From Lingula anatina (taxonomy: Eukaryota > Brachiopoda > Lingulata > Lingulida > Lingulidae): a DNA stretch of 64,000 bases. Positions within the stretch are counted from its first letter, which is position 1; the number at the start of each line of letters is the position of its first letter. The translations under genes and the position numbers were made by a program. The notes beneath the pieces were generated by a model. The model was not told the origin of the DNA. It saw only the letters and a program-made list of their open reading frames with translations, and made no database searches. Shown in pieces: positions 12,453 to 24,700 of the stretch. The stretch covers positions 183,000 through 246,999 of the forward strand of contig NW_019775598.1 of NCBI RefSeq assembly GCF_001039355.2. Direction: 5' to 3'.

Positions 12453-13581
12453 TCAGAACATCTTTCGAGTTGTATTTACATGTATATTGGGTTTAATTCA
12501 AATGTCATACATGAGAATAGATATTAAGAGGAGGCACGTTTCTTTACATGTATATCCTTATAACAAAAAAAAAAAAAAAAAAAAAAAAAAAAGAATAATA
12601 AATAAGAGGTTAAGCAAATGATACCCCTTGTAGTTTAAATGAAATAATGGACCATTAAGGCACATCTAATGAGCACATCACCAAAAAAATTCCCTCCCAA
12701 TGTGAAAATCTTCCAATACATCCACATGATGATAAATATGAGTAACTGTGACGCTGGAACTTACATTTAGCCACAGACCGACGCTGCAGTTTCAACTTTA
12801 GACCTTTTACTATGTAAATGACTTAGATCTACTTGTCACCTGATCTATTGCCATACGGCTAGGAATAGTCTCCAGTGCCCCATCCCATATGTGCGAGTGG
12901 TTATACATAAGGCTTCCTTTCTTGTTCAGTGTTGAGTTTTCTACCCATTCCCAGATCCATGTACATGTATCATCCGATATATTTTACACTGTACATGTAG
13001 GTGGGCTCATTTTTATGATAACTTCAGTTTGTGTTATACCCTTGTTTTTAGCTAATCCACCTCCTTTTTATGTCTTCACTTGCATGCCTTTGTTATTTAC
13101 GTTATATAATCGTTTAATTATTGCTGTATGATACAAATGTCTAGATTGCCAGTCTCCAATGATCGACTTTTATGCTCAGTATTTTCATATATCCTTGCAA
13201 TGGATACCAAGCATGGCCCTAAGGGCCTAGTGTGTCTGACAGGCTAAATTTTATAAGCAAATGAATTTGATTTTATTTAATGAATGTGACATCAATAATT
13301 GCGCCATGACAAATCGGTCATCCCCAAATTTTCAACTGTCTCTCGCCAAACAAACAGTAAAAAATTATTGAGAATGTCATTAATTTTATTTCATTGTTTT
13401 ATTACTTCATTTAGAGTTTATGAATATGAGTAGCTTCTTTAACTTAAAATTTGGGAAATTACATCTTCAAAACTAAGCCATTACAGAGGTCGATATATCA
13501 GAGCAAGTATATATAAGAAGTAGTGTCTATACATGTAGATAAGAAATATCGGTGAAGATAACCTAGTAGCAGTCTACTTAC
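12453..13581. other. Intergenic, no gene seen
   Basis: AT-rich, with a poly-A run at about 12566-12591. The short open frames in this stretch lack recognisable domains or splice context. Confidence 0.4.
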
Positions 13582-13677
13582 TGGGGCACCGTCCTGGGAA
13601 GCAGAACTCGGTTTGTCGGTCAGCTCCTGGGCAGGGTTTGCCTGTGCCGATGGGACCTGGGCTATTGCACAGTCGGG
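13582..13677 (-). pseudogene. TSP1 exon 3' half (minus strand)
   Basis: Read on the minus strand, this encodes CNSPGPIGTGKPCPGADRQT followed by EFCFPGRCP, then a perfect gtaagt donor (complement of 13576-13581). This is the second half of a thrombospondin type 1 repeat and resembles the TSP1 exons at 19021-22666. The WS.W..CS..CG half is missing upstream, where decayed tandem copies occur instead. It is probably a fragment, though a live exon of a minus-strand gene cannot be excluded. Confidence 0.5.
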
Positions 13678-13719
13678 TAAGCTCTCATATGATCAAACTT
13701 ATTTACAGAATGATTATCA

Positions 13720-13925
13720 ACTCACCAAGGCATTGTCCTGAGAAGGATGTCTCAATTTGTTTGTCTGTTTAATGGTACCAACAGGTGGTGGCTATTGCAC
13801 AGTCGGGAAAGCTCTCATATGATCAAACTAATTTACAAAATGATTATCAACTCACCAGTGCACTGTCCTGAGAAACATGTCTCAATTTTTGTGTCCGTTT
13901 AATGGTACCAACAGGTGGTGGCTCA
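13720..13925 (-). repeat. Two decayed tandem copies of the TSP1 half exon
   Basis: Two units of about 130 bases follow the TSP1 half exon. Each contains the complement of a gtgagt donor (near 13720 and 13850), the 'gaga' equivalent of the TSP1 tail, and the shared segment ggtaccaacaggtggtggct. Both carry stop codons in the TSP1 frame. They look like tandem duplicates of the same exon with its intron edge. Confidence 0.45.
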
Positions 13926-15285
13926 TCAGTAACACGAGCGCAGGACCTAAGACCTTGAGAAATTTAGTGTCTTACATCTCGAAATAGCCTCCATCACCTC
14001 ATCCAAGACGTGTGAAATGTTGAAGATATCAAAGAAAAAATACAAGGGGATTTTTTCTCTCTCTTCTCTCTCTCTCTCTCTGTCACTCTCTCTCTCTTGA
14101 TAAATCATATTCCACTTTTTAGACACCAGCCCTTTGATTAGAGCAAAAATTGTCAAGTTCATGTACTTTGATTTTACCACTAAACCGTAATAGCCTTTAC
14201 TATTCATTGTTCAGCATAGTAGCTTATGTAGAGGGGAACCAGTTGAAAACAAATTGCAAGTTTTGGACGGTTTCAAAAGCGCATAATTTACCAAAAATGA
14301 CAAGATGGCAAATAATGGAGAGCCATCAGTATCCAGTATCTTCTTCTTCAAGTTTATTCTCTTTAACTGATATTTAGTAAGAGAGAAAGTTAGTTATAAT
14401 AATTATAATAATATGAAAGAGTACATTTAAACCAGGAGTAAAACTGACTTTTGAATGAAACATTTCTACGATAATTTAGAGCACGGAGATTTTTAGAAGA
14501 AAAAGTCGATAAATAAGCTATTTTTGTTAATGTGCATGGGTCCTTGAAAAATGCAGAGAACAGCAGCACATACAGCACTAAACGGCCCCTATACGCAGCC
14601 CAAACGTATATGGTCGGGAAGGCTACGTAAGTATGTATCCTAATATCGACAGGCCTATGGGGTGCGTATTGCTAGGGCCCACAAAGTCTACAAATCTTTT
14701 GTTTTTGTACAATTATCAGAGGTCGTACGTTTAGTCTTAGGAAGAGAGGGGTGTATTTTAAATATCGTTTGCTCGTAATTATCTTTCATTCTGATTAAAG
14801 CTGTATATTTTTCTTCCTCACTTCCATCTGGTCGCCATCCTTTCATGGCCTAGCTGGGACATTTAACTCGTGAGAAAACACGAAGCTGTTATTTCATCTG
14901 TCTGTATTTTTATCATCTGTGTGTTACCCTTTGCACTAGCATGATGCCAGCATTGAGGAAGGTTAGTTATACGATATTATGTAGAACTGAAACATATAAC
15001 AGATAATTCCAATTCACCTTACAAAGAATTTAAATTTGCAAAACATTGCCAAACGAAATTAAATTAATAAATCACCACTAAAATAGAGTTAAATCAGATT
15101 TCAAATGAGGTCCGACATTATAATGGGCATGTCAACTCTGTTTAACATTGCACGGTGATTGCAAAACGCACCCCATGTAGTGTAGCGAGCTGGCAGTGGT
15201 CAAAGGACCCATGCATCCAAGCACTGGAAGAGAACGTAAGAAATTCTGTCGAGGATATACACTGTAATAGGGGACCCTGACCACC
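13926..15285. other. Intergenic, no gene seen
   Basis: A CT-rich microsatellite lies at about 14055-14098. No domain or splice-supported exon was found. Confidence 0.4.
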
Positions 15286-15745
15286 GATTTATGTTTCAGC
15301 CTGATAATGCTACGCCGCGTGCAGCCAATTCATTAGTTTGCTGGCTAAAAGCGGAAAAGATCCAGACCCCCAAATGGCCAGTTCAATCCTTAGATCAGAA
15401 CTACGTGACGAATGTGTGGGATATCCTCGAAAAAATTGATAACCGAGGGATAACTCTTATAAAAATGGCCTCATATCTTTTCACATTTTGTGGAATGCCA
15501 TCACTGCGCAAATGTCAGAAATTTTTACTCCAAGCACAGAAGCGCCAGATGCATTTTCCAATCCAGAGGATAACGTACAAAATACCAAAATATATCATTT
15601 ATATTTTAACTATAGTTAGCTTATTCATTGGTTGTACAATCAGTAAATCTTTTAGAAATTGAATAAAGAACATTGGTTCATGCCAAGGTTTTCTTTATCA
15701 CTTTACGCATTGCGTTAGGAGTGACACTTTTTGGCAGGGGAGTAT
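15286..15745 (+). mobile_element. Tc1-like transposase 3' end with terminal repeat
   Basis: The frame at 15291-15450 reads FQPDNATPRAANSLVCWL, then WPVQSLDQNYVTNVWD. This is a degraded version of the Tc1 signature FQ.DNA.PH.A...WL...WP..SPDLNPIENVWD that holds the second and third catalytic acidic residues. The right end (15706-15745, gtgacactttttggcaggggagtata) matches the terminal repeats at 2245 and 51602/52754. The 5' half of the element is missing. Confidence 0.65.
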
Positions 15746-16920
15746 ACTGGTAGATTTATCAAATGGCATCTATATATGATTCAATAAAGGGATCTAAATA
15801 GACAAATATCTAGTGCACAATTGGACAAAATAGTTATATGAGACAAGATGATATATGTTAGGACGTACATGCTTTTTCTAAATTGAATAAGATTTTTGGC
15901 ATATCATGTTTTCCACGCAAGTGATTTTTTAATATTAGTATTTTGGTGAGGAGACTTTAACGAAATGCACGGTGTATATTCCCGGGGCAATGCTGAACGT
16001 TGACCAGCATATACGCCTTTTTTCTATATACTACTTATTTTGATACAGCATTAGTTAGTGACCCTAGAGCTCTGCTAACCTATTTGTTTACTTGGCACAA
16101 CGAGAGAATCGGCGCTAGCATGCACCTCGGATCTGTTCCCTCGACCCGTTGCCCTACCGTGAAAATGGCACTTAGACATTTAAATAAAATATTGGGACTA
16201 ATGTCTTATTAATATTTATTTGTTACACTAAATAAAAACAGTCCAATTTATATGAAAATGGAGCAGAAAATGAAACATGTCAAAATCAGTGTTATATGCG
16301 TCGATAAGACAAACACCTGCTGTTGCTGTTGCTGTCAATTAATTATTTTGTTGGCACACGGATGATATTGACAGAACTGTGAAAAAAAAAACAAAAAACT
16401 TTAACCTTACCCAAGAACTGCGATGTACCTTATGTTCATGTAAATAGATTGAGTGTGTATTTTCAATGTAAGACGCCAGAACATGTCTCAGTAACCTTAC
16501 TCGCAATTCGGAGAGTTCATGCAAAGTGGCTCAAGCATTCGTATAAAGACAAAACAAGGTGTTATGTAAAAATTAGTAATTCGTCTCTTTCTCTCTCTGA
16601 ATGTGTTTTGGGCGACATTGCTACTTTAAGCCTAGTGTGGAATGATCGTTTGAAGAAAAAAGTTCGGGTGGTTGGACTGATTGCAGGTTACTGACTTGGA
16701 TGGCACACTTAATTGATGCGATCACTTGGCAGCTATTCTGGAAATAAGCATAAGCATGCATATATGCATAGGGAGTAATTTGCTTAAACCCAAACTCGCG
16801 TATACACCTACGTTATCACACCCGGGGAACATGGACAAAATGACAGGAGCTGTGTCATAAGGTGATAGGCCAGTTGAAGACCGAGGGGAGGGATCTACTG
16901 TTTTTCTATCGGTCGTTTAC
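15746..16920. other. Intergenic upstream of the lectin gene
   Basis: No recognisable exon. A short open frame at 16449-16694 has no domain signature. Confidence 0.4.
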
Positions 16921-16921
16921 A

Positions 16922-16929
16922 TATAAAAA
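16922..16929 (+). promoter_or_regulatory. TATA box of the lectin mosaic gene
   Basis: TATAAAAA followed by GGG, 80 bases upstream of the first in-frame ATG (17002). It fits transcription starting near 16950 with a short 5' leader. It is the clearest core promoter in the window. Confidence 0.6.
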
Positions 16930-17001
16930 GGGACCCACGTTCAAATGATCGTATATTTAAGAGACGTAACTCCTCAATACCGCGATTAATTGTATAGACA
17001 T

Positions 17002-18767
17002 ATGCATATTATGACCGTCCAAAGCCCGTTGCCTGCCCTGCTGTTGGCATTTGTGTTCTGCAGTGTGGAACTTTCTGAAGGCCTTCAGTGTCCGCAGGGC
17101 TTTGAAGATGTGGGGAATATGTGCCTGTATTTTTCTCAAGAAAAAGTAAGCTGGGCTGATGCAAAACAGGACTGTAGAAGGAAAGAAGATTCGAATTTGT
17201 TATGTTTGGATTCGGGATCGAGATGGTCTACTGTAAAAAATCACATGCTTAAGCACAACAGTAAGTATATATATAAATACTTACTGTTATCAGTAATATA
17301 CATAAGTATATAATATATAATTTCACAATATGGGTCCCTAGTTTAAATTTAGAGAGAGAGAGTGAGAGTATAATGTATTTTTTTTCATTTTATCTTTTAG
17401 CTTTTTTGCGATATGTGCAGATTTTGCGCATTCGTTTGTCCACCCTTCAGCAAATTCTTTAGAATACCTTGTTTATAAAAATAATTTCTCCATGTGAAGG
17501 CAAAAAAAAAAAAATAATAATAAAAATAATGTATTAGCATTTGTATATTTACTTTAATTTGATTTAATTTCATTTCATTTCAAAGAGGTCTAGATGATCT
17601 TTATTTTCTTCTTAGTGAAATTAATCCAAACAAACAAACAAACAAACAAACAAACAAACAAACAAACACAGAAAAACAAAAATCACACAAAATGAGTGAA
17701 AGTGATTAGAAGATTTTATGATTTTTTTATACCCATTTAGCTTTATGTATGTTAACATTAAAAGTGCATATATTAGTGAGAAAAAAGAAATAAGAAGGTA
17801 GAAGTCACATGTGATTGGTATATATGCTTGTAGGCAATCTGCCCAGCCTAAGAAAAATCCAATATGGCAGCATTCCATGAGGCATACTGAAATCCAACTG
17901 ATATCTATTTCTTATGAATGGGATGTGCAAACGTATTGAAATTTGGCTAACTGATGCAGAGAAGTATAGAAGATGGATATGAAATACATTTTCTGTAAAT
18001 TTCCGTAATTTCTACCAAGAACTATAACATATCCACATAGAATTAAACTATCTAGGGCAATTTTTTTTGTTTGCATTTTTCAGCCAAATTAAGACCCTTT
18101 TGGCAAAATTCCCATATAGTGCGATGTGAAAAACGTTTCGCTTTTTGGGACATTACCTCTCGAAAACGAGCTGGAGTAACCCAAATTTATTTATATTTTT
18201 TAATGATATGGTGAGAAGATTTTGTCTTACAATTTTCATCAAAAACGCTTGGGCAGAATTGGTGTTTCTGAAATATGAGAGAGCCTCCTTAATACCAGTG
18301 AACTGTTGGCAAGTATTCATGAATTCATGAATGCACGGAAAACTTGTTTTAGTCTTTAGTGATTCTTTTGTGCACTTTTGTATGATGTATTTGAAAGATA
18401 ATAAAGCAAAACTTCTGGAAATATCGCGGCGGATATGATTTCAGATAAAACAATCAGGAATTTGTTGCATAATATATTTAGGGGTCAATGATACTTTAAC
18501 ATTTCACCTAATAGCGTTTATTCTATTCAGTATTCCAACACTACTGGCTGAGTGGTAATCAGAAAAGAGATAGAAATGGACACTGGTACTGGACCTGGGA
18601 CTCCAAGTATTGTCCGAGAAATGAATTTTTCTGGGCGCCCGGAGAACCAAATGATTATTATGGTTCTGAGGACTGCATCCAGTGGTACACTAAGTGGAAT
18701 GGTTATAAGAGCATTAACGATGCCATATGCAGCGACCACAATCCTTACATTTGTGAAATACGCAATG
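17002..18767 (+). CDS. Signal peptide and first C-type lectin domain (exons 1-2)
   Basis: After the signal peptide, mature sequence starts near LQCPQGFEDVGNMC (residues about 28-41), a typical CTLD opening. Exon 2 (18531-18767) carries HYWLSG (WIGL-like), the calcium-site tripeptide EPN in APGEPNDYYGSEDC, SINDAIC in place of WND, and the closing YICEI. EPN is the mannose/GlcNAc-type determinant in this family, so calcium-dependent sugar binding is plausible. The intervening intron is 1.27 kb. Confidence 0.85.
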
Positions 18768-21700
18768 GTAATAATAAGGATTTATGGTAGCTTAAATGGG
18801 GGAAATGATATAACATAATGCTAAGAGTGTCTTAATGTTTATTTTGTATTAACTGCTTTTCATAATTATATGTAAAACCGGTTCTTTAAACTGCTGAGGT
18901 CGATCAAGTTAAACAACTGGTGTCAAGTTCAGTGTGGAAAGTATTGACAATTTAAAGTGCGGCACAATACAACACCCATGTAACTCAATTCATATATATA
19001 TAAATATGTTTTTTTTTCAGTTGATGGGGGTTGGGGTGCATGGCAAATTGGATCGTGCTCAGTTACTTGTGGAATTGGTGTGCGTGTTCACAAACGCCTT
19101 TGCAATAATCCTACTCCAAGATTAGATGGAAGATACTGTGTTGGGTCTGGAAGAAGCACTGAGCTGTGCATATTGAAGCCATGTCCTAGTAAGTTATATT
19201 AACAGTAAAGCAAAAACAACAAACTTTGTAAAAGAACCTACATATTTGTAGAATAAGTCAGAAGACATGCACTGATTATTAAGTTGGAACACTGTAAATG
19301 TTACTGGTTTGTGTCTCCACAGTCGGCTCTTTGCACTTTTTACATATCGGACCACTTTAATCCATAAATAAATAAATTAAAAAAAAAATACTGAAAACAT
19401 GAAAAAATAAGGCTTATCTCTACACGGTAAATATCAAATGAATCATTTAAATTGGCTGGAATACTCATTTTCAAATTATAGTCTACGTTATGTTTGGCAA
19501 AAATACAATATCTAGCGATAGCCAGTAGAATATGCACTTGTGCCTCTTATCTTGATTGCACGAACAGATGACTAAAGCAGTATTTTCATTAGTATTGTGC
19601 AGAAAAATAACATTTCCTCTTAAAATGGGCACTATCAAGTGATATTATATTCAAAAATGTGTACCAACATACAACATCTTAGGATTTAATGCGTAAATTA
19701 TTTGCCCCCCATGATTCAATAACATTGTACTTTATACCGCTTCTTGACATTCCCCATGTGACTTTAAATAGATTTTGGAATTATCCCTTTGGCGGCCAAT
19801 TAAAAATTAAAATTGAATAAATCTGAAACAGATAGTAAGTGTCCATGTACGGCTATTTGCATCATTGCGTAGCAAAAGGGTTGGGGCGTCAAAGGTAGAA
19901 CTGTCGGTGGCATTTTTGGTTTCACCAAATATATGTTGCGTCTGTAACTTCCTTCCGAAAGTGAATAACCCCTCGCTACTTGGGGAATTTGTTAATCTGA
20001 TTGCATTAAACGAGAGTCCATGTGGAGCACAATAGAAATAACTCATCCTGAAAAAATGCTGTCAAATACCGGTACACATGTTCAATGTGCATAGTCCGAT
20101 TACGTGATTACTAAAGGCCCCTTTACACTGGACGGCGTCCTTTCTGCGTCCCCTCTGCGATCAAAAATGTGGTCAGGACGCCCAATGGTCGCCAAAGCAA
20201 TTTAATCGTGTCTCAGTGTAAAGTCGTCTGCCTTCGTTGTGCGTCCTTTGAACGACCGAATCTTGATTTTACCTGTAAAAAAGCAAGCGACCCATGCGTC
20301 CACTGAGCGACCGGCCTGCCTCCCCTGTGCAACCCGTGGCGTCCATTGCGATGTTTGAGCGACCATTGCTGCGTTCTCTTTACCATCATCACCGATCAGT
20401 GGCGTCCGTTCTACGATCTTTCTGCCTCCTGCTTGACCGATGAGCGTTGTTTGGGCGTCCTTCGATATATTCTAAGTCACTTATATTTTTTCATCGGTTC
20501 TAACCAGTTCAACCAATTAAGAATATTTCCAGAAAACAAAACAAATAAATGGACATAAACTTTAAACTACAGTGATGCAAGGTCTTCCTGGACTGATAAT
20601 AAGCCAGATGCTCATTGTTATTCTTATAAGAAGGATGGACCTTGCGCCAAAAACGAGAAAGTATGACTGACACAACCTAGAAGGTTAAAATCCGTTTTCA
20701 AATGACTCATTCTGCAAAAAGTTCCGACAATTATTGCATCTTGTAAAAAAAGCAAAATATTCGTTTTATAATTACCTCCAAAATTGGAACGGTTCAAAAA
20801 TTTTAGGAAAAACCAATCGGATGCTGATAGGAGACCACTGTTACCCTTAGAATTCCTTTCTGTGAAAATTACCTCAGCACGGCTCCGTTTGAGAGTGAAA
20901 AAAAAAGTTATGTTCTACGTGCCGAACACTGGACGATCTGTGAGCGTTCATTCTGGAACCAAAGCAATGTTTGTGCCTTCCTTCTACGACCACGGCGATG
21001 CTTGTGCGTCCTCTCTGCGACCAAGGCGATGCTTGTGTGTTCTCTGCGTCCACTGAGGGACCTTGCAGCGTCCATCCTACATCGCGTTCTCTCTGCAATT
21101 GTTTTGAACATGCTCAAAACTTCGCGGCGACCATGGCGGCTTCGGCGTTGCTCGAACGTTCTCTGTGCAATCTTAGCAATCACCGTGCGTTCTTTGAGCG
21201 TCCGACGGCGTCCTGGCCAGTTTTATGGTTGCACAAAGAACGTACAAAGGACGCCGTCCTGTGAAAAGGGGGTTTAATGTCAAAAGAATTACATCGCATT
21301 TAGAATGTTTCGGCAGGTCACACAGCTACAGCCTAGAAAATACCAGATTACTCCAATTATAAAACAGCTGCACTGTAACTGGTAACCAGTTCAGGCTAGG
21401 GTTTTATTTTTACACATACTGCCTTTTATAATCTAGTTCCTTCATATATAACTGCTTTGATTAAAAATCATAAATTTAAATGGACCCCGAGACCGACTGA
21501 CAATCTTTTACGGAAAACTGCAGAATCTAGATAAAAACACATGATGACATAGCATTTTGCATAGCTGCACTGGTGGCATGGAATAAGCCGTCTATATACC
21601 TAAGACACATCTATCAGTTAGGAAGGAGCTGGAAACACCCATTTCAAGATGTTTTACTATTAATTTTGTTCAAATTAAACGAAAAAAATTACATTTCATA

Positions 21701-24700
21701 AACCTTTTTTTTTTACTTTTAATTACTATATAGGTAGTCACACTTTAATTTAATATACATGTTTACTGTAATCACATGTTTCTTTAAACTTTAATAAATT
21801 CATGATGTAAACATTTCATGGATTTAAGACCTTAAATAAATAAATGAATTTATTAAATTCATATTACTTATAATAAATAAAAATATATTATTAAAATTAT
21901 ATATATATATATTATTGCGTTTAGTTCACGGAGGCTGGTCGAGCTGGGGAAGTTGGAGTTCTTGTACCCATTTTTGCGGAGGAGGTACAAGAAAGCGGTA
22001 TCGCTCATGTACCAATCCGACGCCTCAGCATGGCGGAAACGATTGCTCTACATCGATTTTATCACACACTCATACAGAGCAGTGCAACGTCCAACCTTGC
22101 CGTAGTAAGGGAATTGTTTTTTTCCTTAGATAATAACTATGTACATTTGTACAAACATAGAGACGGAAGTTCAGTTGAAATACGTTTTAGAAGCTCAAAC
22201 ATATACAGTTTGTGAGAAAAAAAAAACTTAGTACCCTTAACTTTCGTCTCTTTGTTAATTTAATCCAGATACAGCATGAACTTGCACTCCCGAATATACT
22301 GCATCGCATAACTGTAAACTTCTTGACTATTCTGCGATGATGATCGAGTCACATGTAAGGTTGTCCTTAATTTGCATTTAATTGGAACATTTTCCTTAAC
22401 TTGAAACAAGACAGTATCATTAAAACGGCAGGTGTTAGCTTTGTCAAATTTTGATACACATATATTTGACATATACCGTTCTTTAATGTCAGTTGACGGA
22501 GCCTGGGCAGACTGGGCCGGTTGGACCCTATGTACAAGGACATGTGGAGGTGGTACTATGATGAGAACTCGTACATGTACCAACCCGAAACCTCAACACG
22601 GAGGAAAAGACTGCATCAGGGGCAATGCCACGCAAATTACACAATGCAATGTAATCGATTGTCCAAGTAAGCTTTTCACAAGTATCTGAACAACATGTTT
22701 TGAACCCTTAATGTTAGCATTCGCTGCGATTATTTTAAGAACTTTAACTGCAGAACAATCAACTATTCGGTAATTTCTGGAGAGTGGCGCAAGAATGATA
22801 AATCAGTCGACTACAATAGACAACTGTGGTGCTCATAGTAATAAAAAATATAAAATCATTGCACTACATCACTCCACTGCTCAACTTTCAGCTTGTCAGC
22901 TTCATGACGTTCCTGGTACCAGCAGGTCCGTGCTTGGTCCACGTCTGAAGGAGAACGAGTCTGTACGATATTATTGCTTGCCTGAATATAAGCTTGTTGG
23001 AGGCAGCGAAGTTCGAACATGTCAGGCGAATGGGTCTCTGTCCAACGAAGAACCTAAATGTACTAGTAAGTTTTAGTTCGATCAAAAGTGCAGCGCGTTT
23101 GAAAATCCCCCACAGTCATATTTATGCCCCGTATTCCCCAATTTAGACACAAAATACAGTAAAACCCTTTAAATAAAAGTTTTTCTGAAGAGTACCTTGT
23201 GTCGTTATTATCTACTCAGTCTTCTTGGATAGCCATTACTAGCTTCAAACGGCTGTATAAATTATACATGGCGCGATTCAGAACACCCCATCATTTTCTT
23301 GTGTGAAAACGAGGCAATGTGCGCTACGCCAAATTTCTTGTATTTGACCGACCAGGTATTTGCAATTCAAGTCTCAATTCAAATATGTAATAAACATCGA
23401 TTCCCCGTGAGTCAAGCAATAGTTCGTGAGTAGGAAAAATTGCTTTTTACCCCGAGAAATTTTTTTTGGCGGGGAAATTCCATGGAGAGCAAATTTAATT
23501 TTTTAACGTACGTAATCATAACACCTTCTTACTGATGAAACTGTGATGTGTGATAGGTGTGGCGCGTTATTGCGCTTACAGGGGAGTAGAAAGTCTGACG
23601 TAAGGGCAACATTCTTCTACACCACAAAGGAAAATAACAGAACCGGGCAAATACATGATGCCTCGAAAAAGTAAATAATACAATACGTTGATATATCCAT
23701 CGTTTGCGGCAAAGAAGACAGGAAGAAAAGATAGCGGTAGAATTCAGTGATGAGTAGATTAAAAGAAAAGAAAAAGAAAACGTGCGTTTGATTCCGATAT
23801 GGTAGCTGTACTATCTGGGAAGATGCTAGTTCATTCAAAAGTCAAGATTACATATTCCATTTCAACTTGTGTTTTCAGAATGTTGCGGAAAGGCGCGATA
23901 TATTCCAAATGGTATCCCAGACATGGACGCAGGCATTTGCTTCGGAGATGCTGTTACCTATAGGTGTGAAAGCGGCTATAAATTGTCCAATGACACTCCC
24001 GTCACTTGCAACTCCCCATACGAATGGCGATACATAGAATTACCCAAGTGCAAAGGTGATTTTAAATAGTATTGATATGTGGATATCTCTTTAAAATTTA
24101 TAAAATGTCTCTTGACTTTCATGTGCTAAGGCCGTCTTTTTATGGACGCTGACGAAACGTTTTGGGGCTCTCGGTGCCAGAACTCTAAGCACATAGATTA
24201 AAATGTAAACATTTCACAGATTCATGACTTCACATACTAGTGTACAATGTTAATACAGACTTGACATTTAATATGGAATATTTTTTCCAAATCATTTTTC
24301 TTCAGTTTTTTTCCTATTTTGCTGACATTTTGCTGACTGATAAATAAAAATAAGGATTAAAATAGTGTTCTAATAACTTTAAATTATCTCTTTGATGTCA
24401 TGGTGACATCAGTTCACTGATTGAATTCGACAGTGAAGCAAACAGAAATACTTTGCCTATTCTAAGCCATATGACAACCATTAAAAGCACTACTTTGGAT
24501 CTCCATATCTTCCAAATTATCGTCTGTAAAAGAGTTGCACGCTCCACAAAGGACCCTCATGTCAGAGTCTAGTCATGGTAACGGTCGTTGTTAGCTCTGC
24601 CCTCTTCTGGCTGTTACCAGCGCTCTCAAGCGGCAAGACATTCCTTGGGATAGGTTTTTGGAGTTTAATCTGGAATAATATTACAGGCATCGTTCAAAAA

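Noticed and set aside
17627-17667. Regular repeat considered as a CRISPR-like array
   Set aside because: Units are 4-base CAAA without spacers, and the genome is eukaryotic.
20784-21277. Several overlapping Cys/Arg-rich open frames
   Set aside because: All lie inside the GCGTCC/GCGACC inverted-repeat element, with open frames on both strands; no start context or homology.
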